A DNA stretch of 64,000 bases from DATJSJ01 sp035504175 (GTDB taxonomy: Bacteria > Pseudomonadota > Alphaproteobacteria > Acetobacterales > Acetobacteraceae): contig DATJSJ010000276.1 in NCBI GenBank assembly GCA_035504175.1, forward strand, positions 6,908-70,907, in the 5' to 3' direction. The notes under the pieces are model-generated. The model made no database searches and was not told the origin of the DNA. It saw only the letters and a list, made by a program, of their open reading frames with translations. Position numbers and translations under genes: made by a program. Shown here piece after piece: positions 1 to 8,667 of the stretch. The first letter of the stretch is position 1, and each line of letters starts with the position of its first letter.

Positions 1-690
1 TCCCAACGGTACGAGCGAATGCTCTTCCACGCGCGAGCCCCAATAGGGCGCCGCGGAGTCACGCACCACCGCGCGCGGATCGCCGACTCCCTTCAGATAG
101 CGGGCGACGATTTCGTCGAATGACGCTCGTTCCGGGCCGGCGATTTCGATGATGCCGTTCCACGGCACAGCCAGCGCCACCTCGGCAACGACGGCAGCAA
201 CGTCGTCGGCCGCGATGGGCTGGAACAGGATGGGCGGCAGCCTCACCGTGCTTCCAACGGCACTCGAATCCGCGATGCCGCCGAGGAATTCCAGGAACTG
301 GGTCGAGCGGATGACCGTGTACGGAATGCCGGAGGCCACGATCAGCTTCTCCTGGGCGACCTTGGCGCGAAAGTAACCGTTGTCCGTCCGGTCGATCGCG
401 ACGATCGAGAGCAAGACGTGGTGCCGGACGCCCGCGGCCCTCTCCGCCGCGACAAGGTTGCGGCCGGAGGTCTCGAAGAAATCCAGCACCACCTTGTCGT
501 CGAAGGACGCCGAATTGGCGAGATCGACCACGACCTGCGCACCGGCCATCGCCTCTTTGAGGCCCTCGCCGGTGACGGTGTCGATGCCGCTTTTCGGCGA
601 AGCCGCGACGACCTCATGCCCGCCGTGGCGCAGGATGGCGACGACCTTCGAGCCGATCAGGCCGGTGCCGCCAATGACGACGATTTTCAT
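1..690 (-). CDS. NmrA-like NAD(P)-binding protein, 3' end cut by window edge
   Basis: The first 230 codons of an SDR-like (atypical) NAD(P)-binding protein read leftward and run off the window with no stop. The N-terminus MKIVVIGGTGLIGSKVV carries the GxxGxxG Rossmann loop (residues 7-13), followed by an acidic end of beta-2 and a VVDLANS stretch. NmrA/YwnB-like proteins bind NAD(P) and act as redox sensors or reductases in the cytoplasm, and the substrate here is unknown. The ATG at 690 follows a short purine-rich stretch. The next gene upstream on the same strand is the efflux pair, ending 170 bp away, so cotranscription is possible but not shown. Confidence 0.8.
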   Translation of the reverse strand, partial: MKIVVIGGTGLIGSKVVAILRHGGHEVVAASPKSGIDTVTGEGLKEAMAGAQVVVDLANSASFDDKVVLDFFETSGRNLVAAERAAGVRHHVLLSIVAIDRTDNGYFRAKVAQEKLIVASGIPYTVIRSTQFLEFLGGIADSSAVGSTVRLPPILFQPIAADDVAAVVAEVALAVPWNGIIEIAGPERASFDEIVARYLKGVGDPRAVVRDSAAPYWGSRVEEHSLVPLG

Positions 691-860
691 GGTGCAAACC
701 TCCCTGCGATGACTTCAGACTCCAAACGGGGCTGGACGCAAGATCGTACGTCGCCGGCCCTGATCGCTGCGGCGCACCCTTAGCGCTTCACGCCATCGTC
801 GTGAACGAACGAAAATTGCAGGAACGCGGCTCCCGCGACGGATCATGCAGATCGGCAAAC

Positions 861-2480
861 TCACTCCGATCCGATGCGGGCGCCCTTCTCCGCGACGGAG
901 CGTTTCATGACCAGCACGACGAGCACGAGCGCAGCCGCGACGACGGCCAGCACCCAGAACACGTCGAAATAGGCGAGTGCCGAGGCCTGTTGCTGCCGCA
1001 GGTTCGCCAGCGCCTGCAGGGCCAATTGCCGTGCTGCGACCGGGTCGCCGGTCTGCTGCAGGAACGGGCCGGCAGCCTGGTGCAGGAAGGAGCGGACAGC
1101 CGCATTGAAGGGATCGATCCATTCACCCAGGCGGAGGGTGTGGAACTGGTCGCGGCGCTCCTGCAGCGTCTGCGCCAGCGAGGTCCCGACGCTGCCGCCC
1201 TCGTTGCGCAGGAGGCTCAGCAGCCCGACCGCCGCGCCGCGCAACGCGACCGGCGTATAGAGATAAGCCGCCACGTTCGCGGGGGCGAAGCACAGCGCAA
1301 GCCCGACGATCAGCACCACGCGCGGCCAGACGGCCTGGCCGGGGCTGATGTCCAGGTTCATCTGCGACATCCAGTAATTCCCCGCGGCCATGGTGAGCAG
1401 ACCCGCGGCAATCAGCCAACGCGCATCGGTTCCGCGACCGAGCGTGCGGCCCACGATCGGCATGGCGATGACGGCGAAGAAACCGGCGGGCGACATGACC
1501 AATCCGGCGCTCAGGGCATCGTAGCCGAACAGCGACTGGAGCAAGGCAGGCAACGAGGTGCTGGCGGCATAAAGCACCGCGTACGCGCAAAAGATGATGA
1601 TGCAGCACGCGGTGAAATTCCGCTCCCGCAAGGGGCGCAGATTGACCACCGGATTGGGATGGCGCAGTTCCCAGAAGATCAATGCGGCCAGGCCCACGGC
1701 GAACAGGATTGCCAGTGTCTGCACGCGCCAGAACGGGTCGCCCATCCAGTCCCATTCCTGGCCCTTGCTGAGCATCACCTCCCAACAGATGATCGTAACG
1801 ACGAGCAGTGTCAGGCCGACGCCATCGAAACTGAACGGTCGCCGCCGCATCGCCGTGCGCTGTGTCACCAGGTAGTCGGGATCGCGCAGCGTGAGGGCAC
1901 ACGCGCCCAGGGCCAGGAGGCCGACGGGAACGTTGATCCAGAACACCCAGCGCCACGAATAGCTGTCGGTGATCCAGCCGCCGAGCGTCGGACCGACGAC
2001 CGGCGCGATCAGCGCGGCGAGGCCGAACAGCGTCATCGCCATGCCCTGCCGCTCGACCGGGAAGGCGTCCAGCAGCACGCCCTGGCTCGACGGCTGCAGA
2101 CCGCCGCCCGCAAGGCCCTGGATCACGCGGAACAGGATCAGTTGCCCGAGACTGGTGGCCATGCCGCACAGCCCGGAGCCGAGGGTGAATATGGCGATGG
2201 AGAGCAGAAAATAGTTGCGCCGCCCGAGATGCGCGATCAGCCAGCCGGTGATCGGCAGGATGATGGCATTGGCCGCCAGGTAGCTGGTGATCACCCATTC
2301 GCCGTCATCGACGGTCGCCGACAGCCCGCCCGCGATGTAGCGCAGCGCCACGACGGCGATCGTGGTGTCGAGCACCTCCATAAAGGTCGGCACCACGACA
2401 ACGGCGGCGACGATCCATGGATTGATCGCCGGGCGGGATCGGGCATTCAGGACGGCCGACGACGACGTCGCGTCGCTCAC
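861..2480 (-). CDS. DHA2-family MFS multidrug efflux transporter (EmrB-like)
   Basis: A 539-residue inner-membrane drug:proton antiporter of the 14-helix DHA2 family. The sequence shows repeated hydrophobic segments from residue 22 onward. Motif A appears as GWLIAHLGRRNYF (about residues 78-90), and an antiporter-type motif C region lies near LAALIAPVVGPTLGGW (about 150-165). Length equals that usual for EmrB (about 510-540). Its ATG overlaps the stop of the upstream membrane-fusion gene by 4 bp (2477-2480), so the two are translationally coupled. Together with an outer-membrane TolC-like protein, not encoded here, they would form a tripartite pump. The substrate cannot be read from sequence. 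Confidence 0.93.
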   Translation of the reverse strand: MSDATSSSAVLNARSRPAINPWIVAAVVVVPTFMEVLDTTIAVVALRYIAGGLSATVDDGEWVITSYLAANAIILPITGWLIAHLGRRNYFLLSIAIFTLGSGLCGMATSLGQLILFRVIQGLAGGGLQPSSQGVLLDAFPVERQGMAMTLFGLAALIAPVVGPTLGGWITDSYSWRWVFWINVPVGLLALGACALTLRDPDYLVTQRTAMRRRPFSFDGVGLTLLVVTIICWEVMLSKGQEWDWMGDPFWRVQTLAILFAVGLAALIFWELRHPNPVVNLRPLRERNFTACCIIIFCAYAVLYAASTSLPALLQSLFGYDALSAGLVMSPAGFFAVIAMPIVGRTLGRGTDARWLIAAGLLTMAAGNYWMSQMNLDISPGQAVWPRVVLIVGLALCFAPANVAAYLYTPVALRGAAVGLLSLLRNEGGSVGTSLAQTLQERRDQFHTLRLGEWIDPFNAAVRSFLHQAAGPFLQQTGDPVAARQLALQALANLRQQQASALAYFDVFWVLAVVAAALVLVVLVMKRSVAEKGARIGSE

Positions 2481-4015
2481 GGCCCGGTGCCCGACGCGCT
2501 CGCGGTCGGACCGGAACCCGGAGACCCGGGAACGTAGGACTGCAGATACTTTCCGGCATCGGGTCCGGTCGGCGGCTTGTTGATGTAGACGTACGGAACG
2601 ACGGAAGTGCCGATGAACAGCGGTGTCTTGTCGGCGTCGTAATGGACGAGATCGATCCGGACCGGCAGCCGCTGCACCACCTTGACGAAGTTGCCGGTGG
2701 CGTTCTCGGGCGGCAGCAATGCCAGGGTCGATCCGGTTCCCATGGTGAAGCCGGCGATGCGGCCTTCGAAGACGTGCTTGCCACCGTACATGTCGACATG
2801 CAGTTCGACCGGCTGCCCGATGCGCAAGTCGCGCAGCTGCGTTTCCTTGAAGTTGGCGTCGATCCAGATGTCGGTGAGCGAGCGAATCGCCATCAGGTTC
2901 TGTCCGACCTGAACGTAATTGCCCGGATTGACGTTGCGCCGCGTGATCACGCCGTCGATCTTCGCCCGGATGTCGCAGTAGCGGAGATTAAGCTCGGCTT
3001 GCGCGAGATCGCGCTGGGCGGTCTCCAGCTTCGCCTCGGCCTGCCTGACGGCCGGCGCGTGTGCCGTCAGCTGAGCGAAGGTGCGGTCGATATCGCCCAT
3101 TCTCTCGAACTGCGCGAGCATCGCCTTCGGACCCTGGTCGAACGAATGCAGCACGCCGAGCTCGGCGGCACTCTGAATGAGCTGCGCCTGCGCCTCGAGG
3201 ACGGAGGAAAAGGTCTCGTCGAGATCGGGCGGCACCTGGCCGAGATCGCCGCCGCCGGCCGGCTGCGCCGGCAGCCCCAACGAGACGCGGATCTGGTAGA
3301 CGTCGGCCAGGCTCTGGGTGAGTTCCGCGCCCGCCGTCGTCAGCGCCGCCTGCCGGCGGTCGTACTCCTCCCGCGGCACGTCATTCCTGGCGACCAGCTC
3401 CCGCGCCCGCGCGAACTCGATCTGCGCCAGCGCCAATTCGGCCTTGCTCTTTTCGACCGCCGCGACCCGCGCGTGCAGCAGGGCGATCCGGCCGTCGACA
3501 TCCTCCACGGCACGTTGCAGGTCCCAGCGCCGGCTCCTCGCCTGCGCTTCGATCGCGCGCGCCGCCGCCATGGCGGCCTGCAAATCGGCTTTGGCGGTGT
3601 CGACCGCTGCCTGCTTCTCGGCGACCGCGATCTGGTACGGCTCCTTGTCCAGCGCGGCGAGGAGATCGCCCTTGCGCACGCGGTTGTTGTCATCCACCAG
3701 AACGCGGGAGACCTGTCCCGGGACGCGCGGCGCGACGAAGGTCACGTGTCCGTTGACGTATGCGTCGTCCGTGGAAACGGTGTTGAGCATCTGCTCGACC
3801 AACGGGATCCCGAACACGACGAGAACCACCAGGACAGCAACGCCGAGCACGCCGGCCAGCAGCTTTCGCTTCGACGTCGCCTTGCGCGCCGGCGGCGGGA
3901 TGGCATCGGATGCCGGCCGCGCCTGCACGGAGTTCGCAGCGCGTGCATCCGCGCCCGCTCCGTTCGCGGTCGGTTGCGCCTGGTCGGAACCCGGCTTGCT
4001 GCTTTGCTCGGTCAT
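2477..4015 (-). CDS. HlyD/EmrA-family membrane fusion protein
   Basis: A 512-residue periplasmic adaptor of an EmrAB-type pump. Residues 1-55 are a polar, Ala/Pro-rich cytoplasmic tail. One membrane anchor follows at about 57-80 (LLAGVLGVAVLVVLVVFGIP). Next come the HlyD biotinyl-lipoyl half (TDDAYVNGHV), a long alpha-helical hairpin, and the returning beta-barrel domain (WIDANFKETQL, IGQPVELHVDMYGG). It is longer than E. coli EmrA (about 390) because of a longer hairpin and N-tail. I chose ATG 4015 (MTEQSSKPGS) over the in-frame ATG at 4069, since the extra 18 residues look non-native. It overlaps the emrB-like gene by 4 bp. No dedicated regulator lies beside the pair. Confidence 0.92.
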   Translation of the reverse strand: MTEQSSKPGSDQAQPTANGAGADARAANSVQARPASDAIPPPARKATSKRKLLAGVLGVAVLVVLVVFGIPLVEQMLNTVSTDDAYVNGHVTFVAPRVPGQVSRVLVDDNNRVRKGDLLAALDKEPYQIAVAEKQAAVDTAKADLQAAMAAARAIEAQARSRRWDLQRAVEDVDGRIALLHARVAAVEKSKAELALAQIEFARARELVARNDVPREEYDRRQAALTTAGAELTQSLADVYQIRVSLGLPAQPAGGGDLGQVPPDLDETFSSVLEAQAQLIQSAAELGVLHSFDQGPKAMLAQFERMGDIDRTFAQLTAHAPAVRQAEAKLETAQRDLAQAELNLRYCDIRAKIDGVITRRNVNPGNYVQVGQNLMAIRSLTDIWIDANFKETQLRDLRIGQPVELHVDMYGGKHVFEGRIAGFTMGTGSTLALLPPENATGNFVKVVQRLPVRIDLVHYDADKTPLFIGTSVVPYVYINKPPTGPDAGKYLQSYVPGSPGSGPTASASGTGP

Positions 4016-4320
4016 GTCGGGCACCCGCTGCGAGGGGGCGAAGCGGACGGCCGGGAAAGGCCACCACACTTTCTGACCGGAAAGCTACCCTGGCCGGCCG
4101 CCTGAGTCGGCGTCTTCCGACGGGCAGCCGCGCGGAGCGATACAACCCTGGCGTGCCCGCGCAAACGGGTTGCCAGTCACGGGGGCGTCGCCGACGGCGA
4201 CCGCAGCGGACGATGACGGAACCGCACGGTTTTGCCCCGGGACGGGCCGGTCAGGCCGGCCGCCCCGCGCCCGCGCGCAGGTGCCGGCGGGCGGCGGGCG
4301 ACCCGGCCGCCGGCCGTGCC
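4016..4320. other. Intergenic, upstream of the efflux operon
   Basis: A 305-bp gap between the efflux adaptor gene and the 3' end of the aldolase-like gene. It must hold the leftward promoter for the pump genes, but I cannot pick out a convincing -35/-10 pair. A GC-rich inverted repeat (CCGGCGG at 4284-4290 pairing with CCGCCGG at 4307-4313) lies just past the aldolase-like stop and may act as its terminator, though it has no T-tract. Confidence 0.4.
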
Positions 4321-5364
4321 TCAGGCGGCCTTGAGCGTCGCCGCCGGCTTCAGCACCGCCTCGGTGATCTGCAGATCGTCCTCGAGGCTGCGCGCCGGGC
4401 GCAGGCCCAGGCGCTGCAGTTCGCCGTGATAGGCGCGCACCGCCTCCTCCGGCATCAGCTCGCCGTCGGCGACACGGCGCATGAAACCGATCAGCACGAG
4501 CGGCGCCTCGGCGAGGTTGATCTTGCGGCCGAACAGCGCGACGCGGCCGCCATAGCGCTCCGCCTGGTGCAGCAGCTCGAACGTGTCGCGGGCGGTCCCG
4601 GCGCCGCCGCCGAGCACGCCCACCACCAGGTCGGGATCGAAGCTCGCCAGCTCTTCCAGCGCCTTCGGCCCGTTGTAGACGATCTTGAGGAAGCGCGGCC
4701 GGTCGGCGCGCATCACCCCGGCGAGCGAGCGCAGGATACAGTCGTTGATGAATTCGCCGATCTCCTCGCGGCTCAGACCGGTCTCGATGTTGGGGTTGAA
4801 CACCTCGTAGAAATACTGGAAGCCGATCGCGGCGGCCTCCGCCCGGAAGCGGGCGAACTCCTCCAGCGCCGCGGCGTCGGCGTGCAGGTCGTTGAGGAAG
4901 GTAACGGAGTACAGCCCGAGATCGGTGCCGGTGACCGGCGCGCCGGGGCTCGGCGCCGCGGTGCCGTGCATCACCCGGGCGATGTTGGCGGTGCGGAACG
5001 GGCGCGAGGGATGCCGCGCGTAGCTGCCGTGCCGCACGCCGCCCCAGCAATCGGTGGTGTCGTTGACCCGCACGGCGGGCTTCACGCCGGTGCCGGCAAA
5101 GGCGCCCCGCTCCTGCAGCAATTCCAGGTTCGAGGCCGAGACCAGCATCACGTCGACGATGTCCTGCTTCAGGATCTCGGCGATGTGCTCGATGAACTCG
5201 GTGCGGGTGCGCGGGCGCAGGCGGCCGCCGTCCGGGCCGCGGGCGAAGGCGGTGCAGGTGGTGCCGGAGCCCATGTCGCCGTCCTTGGCGTCGGCGATGA
5301 TGAAATCCGAGCGCCTGTAGCGGCCGGCGCGGATGTTCTGCAGCTTCTGGTCAAGGCGCAGCAT
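4321..5364 (-). CDS. Class I aldolase-like (beta/alpha)8-barrel protein, probable sugar catabolism
   Basis: A 347-residue cytosolic protein resembling the DeoC/LacD-type class I aldolase fold. Visible features are an N-terminal MLRLDQKLQNIRAGRYRRSD, a mid-protein FQYFYEVFNPN strand, and FLKIVYNGP with Lys227 as the likely Schiff-base lysine. A GVLGGGAGTARDTF phosphate-loop-like segment follows. Class I aldolases cleave phosphorylated sugars through a lysine imine, but the exact substrate here is unknown. ATG 5364 has a strong GGAGGAGAG ribosome-binding site. A 167-bp gap follows the DeoR gene, so it may have its own promoter controlled by that regulator. With a sugar kinase and a dehydrogenase upstream on the same strand it completes a plausible oxidise-phosphorylate-cleave route. 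Confidence 0.7.
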   Translation of the reverse strand: MLRLDQKLQNIRAGRYRRSDFIIADAKDGDMGSGTTCTAFARGPDGGRLRPRTRTEFIEHIAEILKQDIVDVMLVSASNLELLQERGAFAGTGVKPAVRVNDTTDCWGGVRHGSYARHPSRPFRTANIARVMHGTAAPSPGAPVTGTDLGLYSVTFLNDLHADAAALEEFARFRAEAAAIGFQYFYEVFNPNIETGLSREEIGEFINDCILRSLAGVMRADRPRFLKIVYNGPKALEELASFDPDLVVGVLGGGAGTARDTFELLHQAERYGGRVALFGRKINLAEAPLVLIGFMRRVADGELMPEEAVRAYHGELQRLGLRPARSLEDDLQITEAVLKPAATLKAA

Positions 5365-5531
5365 CGGGGACTCTCCTCCATGCGGGGCGGGGGCGTCGCG
5401 GCTCACGGTGCCCTGCGAGTAGGGCGGCCAGGGTCGCGCAATCCATACCAATTTCTTCCAAACTCCGCCAGCAAGCCGTTCGTCGGTCCTGCCATGCGCG
5501 CCCGACGCCCGGTGGGCCGCGGCGCCCGGGG

Positions 5532-6368
5532 TCACGCGACGCGGCCGGCGGCAACCGGGAGCGGCGGCGCCTCGACCGGCACCACCGTCACCCGCGTGGG
5601 CAGGGCGCGCAGCGCGTCGAGATGCTCCGGCCGGATGCCGTCATCGGTGATCACCTCCTCGATCGCCGAGAGGTCGCAGAAGGTGCAGAAGGCGGGCGGG
5701 CCGAATTTCGAGCTGTCGACGAGCAGGATGGTGCGCCGCGCCGACTGGACCATGGCGCGCTTGAGCGCGGCGACCTCCAGCGAGGCGTCGGTCAGGATGC
5801 CGCCGGTCACCGCATAGGTGCCGGTGAGGCAAAGGTCGGCGTGCACGGTCTTGAAGAAGCTCTCGCCCGGCTCGCCGGCGAGCAGGCCGGAGCCCGGCCG
5901 GATCGTGCCGCCCGGCATGATCACCCGCCAGCTCGCGACGCCGGCGCTGAGCTGGGCGATGTCGAGGCTGTTGGTCACGATGGTGAGCGGCAGGCCAAGC
6001 GGCGCCGCCGCCCGCGCCGCCTCCATCACCGTCGAGCTGCTCTCGAGAATCACGCTGTCGCGCGGCCGCAGCCGCTGCGCTGCCACCGCCCCGATCGCCA
6101 GTTTCTGGGCGCGGCGCAGCTGCGCGTTGACCGAGGTCTCGCGCTCGAAGGTTGCGCGCAACGGCAGCAGCAGCGCGCCGCCATGCGTGCGCTCGAGATG
6201 GCCGGTCTCGACCAGGTGCTCGAGATCGCGGCGGATGGTCGATGGCGAGCCGCCGATCGCCTCGGCCAGTTCCTGGATCGAGGCGGCGCCGCTCGCCCGC
6301 AGATGCTCGAGGATCATCGCCCGGCGCTTGGCCGGGATGATGTCGACGCGCTTGCCCGGGCTCTCCAC
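5532..6368 (-). CDS. DeoR/GlpR-family transcriptional regulator
   Basis: A 278-residue sugar-phosphate-sensing repressor. The N-terminus has the DeoR winged helix (KRRAMILEHL, then IQELAEAIGGSPSTIRRDLE, about residues 15-55). The C-terminal half is the DeoR sensor domain, with VILESSSTVMEAARAA, TNSLDIAQL, the GTYAVTGGILTDASLE loop and LLVDSSKFG. The start is the GTG at 6368, placed by a GAGGGG ribosome-binding site 6 nt upstream. Starting only at the internal ATG would cut the first helix. It sits 26 bp after the SDR gene in the same transcript and probably controls the surrounding sugar genes in response to a phosphorylated intermediate. The target is inferred from position. Confidence 0.9.
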   Translation of the reverse strand: MESPGKRVDIIPAKRRAMILEHLRASGAASIQELAEAIGGSPSTIRRDLEHLVETGHLERTHGGALLLPLRATFERETSVNAQLRRAQKLAIGAVAAQRLRPRDSVILESSSTVMEAARAAAPLGLPLTIVTNSLDIAQLSAGVASWRVIMPGGTIRPGSGLLAGEPGESFFKTVHADLCLTGTYAVTGGILTDASLEVAALKRAMVQSARRTILLVDSSKFGPPAFCTFCDLSAIEEVITDDGIRPEHLDALRALPTRVTVVPVEAPPLPVAAGRVA

Positions 6369-6394
6369 GCGGCGCCCCTCGCCCGCTCGCGGCG

Positions 6395-7168
6395 CTACCA
6401 GATCGTGTAGCCGCAATCGACCAGCAGCACCGCGCCGGTCATCGCACTCGCGGCGTCGCTCGCCAGGAACAGGATGGTGGCGGCGATCTCGTCCGGGCGG
6501 GCGACGCGCTTCATCGGCGTGTTCTCCATCCAGACCGGGAACAGCTCGGGGTTGGTGAAGCCGCCGCGCGACATCACCGTGTCGACATAGGTGGGTGCGA
6601 CGGAATTGATCCGCACGCCGCGCGCCGCCCATTCGCCGGCGAGCGAGCGCGTCATGTGGTGCACGCCCGCCTTGGCGGCGTTGTAGTGCACCTGGCGCTG
6701 CGGCTTGTTGGAGATGAAGCCGGACATCGAGCCAATGGTGACGATGCTGCCGCGCCCACGCGCCAGCATCGGCCGGGCGAATTCGCGGCACGACCAGCAG
6801 CAGCCGTTCAGATCGACATCGATGACGCGGCGCCAGACCTCATCCGGCATCGACTCGCCGGGCGTGTCCGGCCACGCGACGCCGGCATTGGCGATCAGGA
6901 TGTCGATCGCGCCGTGCCGCGCGTTCGCCTCCTGCGCCGCGCGGCCCACCGCATCGGCATCGGTGACGTCGAGTGCGACCGCATCGACGTCGTGCCCGGC
7001 CGCCGCGAGCGCGGCGCGGCCGGACTCCAGCACCGCGGGATCGAGGTCGGAGATCACCACCCGCGCGCCGGCCTCCAGCAGCGCCTCGGCCGCGGCGAGG
7101 CCGATTCCCCGGCCGCCGCCGGTGATGAAGGCGGTCTGGCCGTCGAGGCGGAACTTATCGAGATACAT
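6395..7168 (-). CDS. SDR-family NAD(P)-dependent oxidoreductase
   Basis: A 257-residue classical short-chain dehydrogenase. Cofactor loop TGGGRGIG lies at about residues 16-23, the NAG motif (IANAGVA) near 93-99, and the catalytic Ser-Tyr-Lys set is GSMSGF... then YNAAKAG. The C-terminus LFLASDAASAMTGAVLLVD is the usual family ending. Such enzymes oxidise sugar alcohols or reduce ketoses in the cytosol. Here it lies between the kinase and the DeoR regulator, 26 bp from the latter, so a polyol or sugar substrate is likely (inference). ATG 7168 was chosen because it places the Rossmann strand at the usual distance, and the longer frame upstream is proline/arginine-rich filler. Confidence 0.9.
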   Translation of the reverse strand: MYLDKFRLDGQTAFITGGGRGIGLAAAEALLEAGARVVISDLDPAVLESGRAALAAAGHDVDAVALDVTDADAVGRAAQEANARHGAIDILIANAGVAWPDTPGESMPDEVWRRVIDVDLNGCCWSCREFARPMLARGRGSIVTIGSMSGFISNKPQRQVHYNAAKAGVHHMTRSLAGEWAARGVRINSVAPTYVDTVMSRGGFTNPELFPVWMENTPMKRVARPDEIAATILFLASDAASAMTGAVLLVDCGYTIW

Positions 7169-7278
7169 CGCGGCGTCCTGTCCCTGCGGTTGGCGAGCCA
7201 CCCGCTCGCCCGACACGCCGACCGGCGGGTGGGCCAAGCCCCGCCCGGCCGCGGATGCGGCGGCCCGGCGACGCCCGC

Positions 7279-8667
7279 TCACGCGGCCGGGCGGGCACTT
7301 GCGGTCGCCGTGCCGGGGTTGAGACCGAGCAGGCACCCGGCGGTGAAGCTGTCGCCGAGACCGAGCGTGGTGGCCGGTGCCGCCAGATACGGCGCGGCGC
7401 AGGCGACGAACTGCCAGGGCCCCGCGTGGCGGCGTTCCGGAAACGGCACGCCGGAAAATCGCGCCGCGGGCGGCAGCGCCGCCGGCGTCACCGGAATGCC
7501 GGCAGCGGCGCGGGCGGACGCCAGCAGACAGCCGGTCATCAACGCGTGCCGCTCCCGCGCCGGATCATCCAGCGTGACCGCGGCAGCCCAGTGATCGGCG
7601 TGCACCGCGACGCGGCGCAGCGCATAGCGCTCGCCGAGCCCGACCATGGCGCCGAGCGGGTCATCGCCGGGCTCGATCGCCAGCAGCTCGGACTGGCTCA
7701 TGCCGAGCGAGGTGATCGCGCCGACCGACCCGGCCAGGGTCCGCTTCAGCGTGTCGCCGACATAGCCGCCGGCGAGCTCCAGGTGGATCGTCGGAAGTCC
7801 GGCGGCACGCCAGGCGCGGGTCATCCCGAACACCCGCGCCATGGCCGGGCCGAGGCGGTCCGGCGGCTCGCACTGGAAGCCCGCGACCAGGCCCGCGCCC
7901 GCGCTTCCCGCCAGCTCGCGCGTCAGCCGGTCGAACGCGGCATCGTGCTCCAGCCCGGGATCGTTGAAGCGGACGATGATGCGTGACGAGCGGGGCGGCA
8001 TCACGCCGCCGACGGCGCGCCCGGCCGTGTATTCGAAAATGAAGATCTCCGGCCGTCGCTCGCCGCGGGGCCGGGCGCAGCGCGCCGGGACCAGCGCGTC
8101 CGCTTCCGCCAGGAGGATGTCCGGCGGCAGATGCGACAGCATGTATTCGCTGCGATCCTCCAGGGCGAGCAGCGCCGGCGCGCCGAGCGTGCTCAGCACC
8201 CATGCCGCGTGCGGCCCGGTGCCCCCCATTGCCGTACGGATGCGCACATGCCCGGCGAGCCAGGCCGGGCCTTCGGGCCACTCCACGCGCATCTCGCCGC
8301 CGACGCCGCGGGCCGCACGGGCCAGCAACTGTTCCGCGAAGGCAGCAGCCGGCGCCGGCACGTCGGGCCGCAGCAGCGCCGCCATGTCGTGCATGTCGAT
8401 GCGGGCATCGATGCAGGCGGACATGCCGCACAGGGTCAGCGCCGCTGACCGCGCCATCTCCGGCAGCGCCGCGATCAGTGCCGCATAGGCAGCGGCCCAG
8501 TCCGCGCCGGACGCATCATCCACGCTCGCGATCTCCCACGTCGGCGCGTCGTTTCGCTTCAACGGACGCCATACTCTGGCAAAATCGACCGAACCGGCCC
8601 CGGCGTCAAGCACTGCCGCGGCCGGCAGTCGCGGCGGGCGCGCCGTTCGGCCATCCTTCGTCGACAT
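7279..8667 (-). CDS. ADP-dependent glucokinase/phosphofructokinase-family sugar kinase
   Basis: A 462-residue protein that I read as a member of the ADP-dependent glucokinase/phosphofructokinase family (ribokinase fold). It has an N-terminal substrate region LTLCGMSACIDARID and a C-terminal GLGDSFTAG motif with the catalytic base Asp439. Length matches the archaeal enzymes (about 450-480). These kinases phosphorylate hexoses or fructose-6-phosphate using ADP, and bacterial members are poorly characterised. Start is uncertain: ATG 8667 overlaps the upstream LysR gene by 62 bp, while GTG 8613 overlaps by only 8 bp and gives 444 residues. It is followed 110 bp later by the SDR gene. Assignment rests on the C-terminal motif, length and context. 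Confidence 0.7.
   Translation of the reverse strand: MSTKDGRTARPPRLPAAAVLDAGAGSVDFARVWRPLKRNDAPTWEIASVDDASGADWAAAYAALIAALPEMARSAALTLCGMSACIDARIDMHDMAALLRPDVPAPAAAFAEQLLARAARGVGGEMRVEWPEGPAWLAGHVRIRTAMGGTGPHAAWVLSTLGAPALLALEDRSEYMLSHLPPDILLAEADALVPARCARPRGERRPEIFIFEYTAGRAVGGVMPPRSSRIIVRFNDPGLEHDAAFDRLTRELAGSAGAGLVAGFQCEPPDRLGPAMARVFGMTRAWRAAGLPTIHLELAGGYVGDTLKRTLAGSVGAITSLGMSQSELLAIEPGDDPLGAMVGLGERYALRRVAVHADHWAAAVTLDDPARERHALMTGCLLASARAAAGIPVTPAALPPAARFSGVPFPERRHAGPWQFVACAAPYLAAPATTLGLGDSFTAGCLLGLNPGTATASARPAA

Noticed and set aside
801..2537. Long open frame (578 codons) on the plus strand
   Set aside because: It lies antisense to the DHA2 transporter. Composition is Arg/Gln/Asp/His-rich without domains, typical of the complement of high-GC coding DNA.
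3910..5817. 635-codon plus-strand frame spanning an intergenic gap
   Set aside because: Most of it opposes the aldolase-like and DeoR genes. Nothing in the gap part looks like a domain or has a convincing start.
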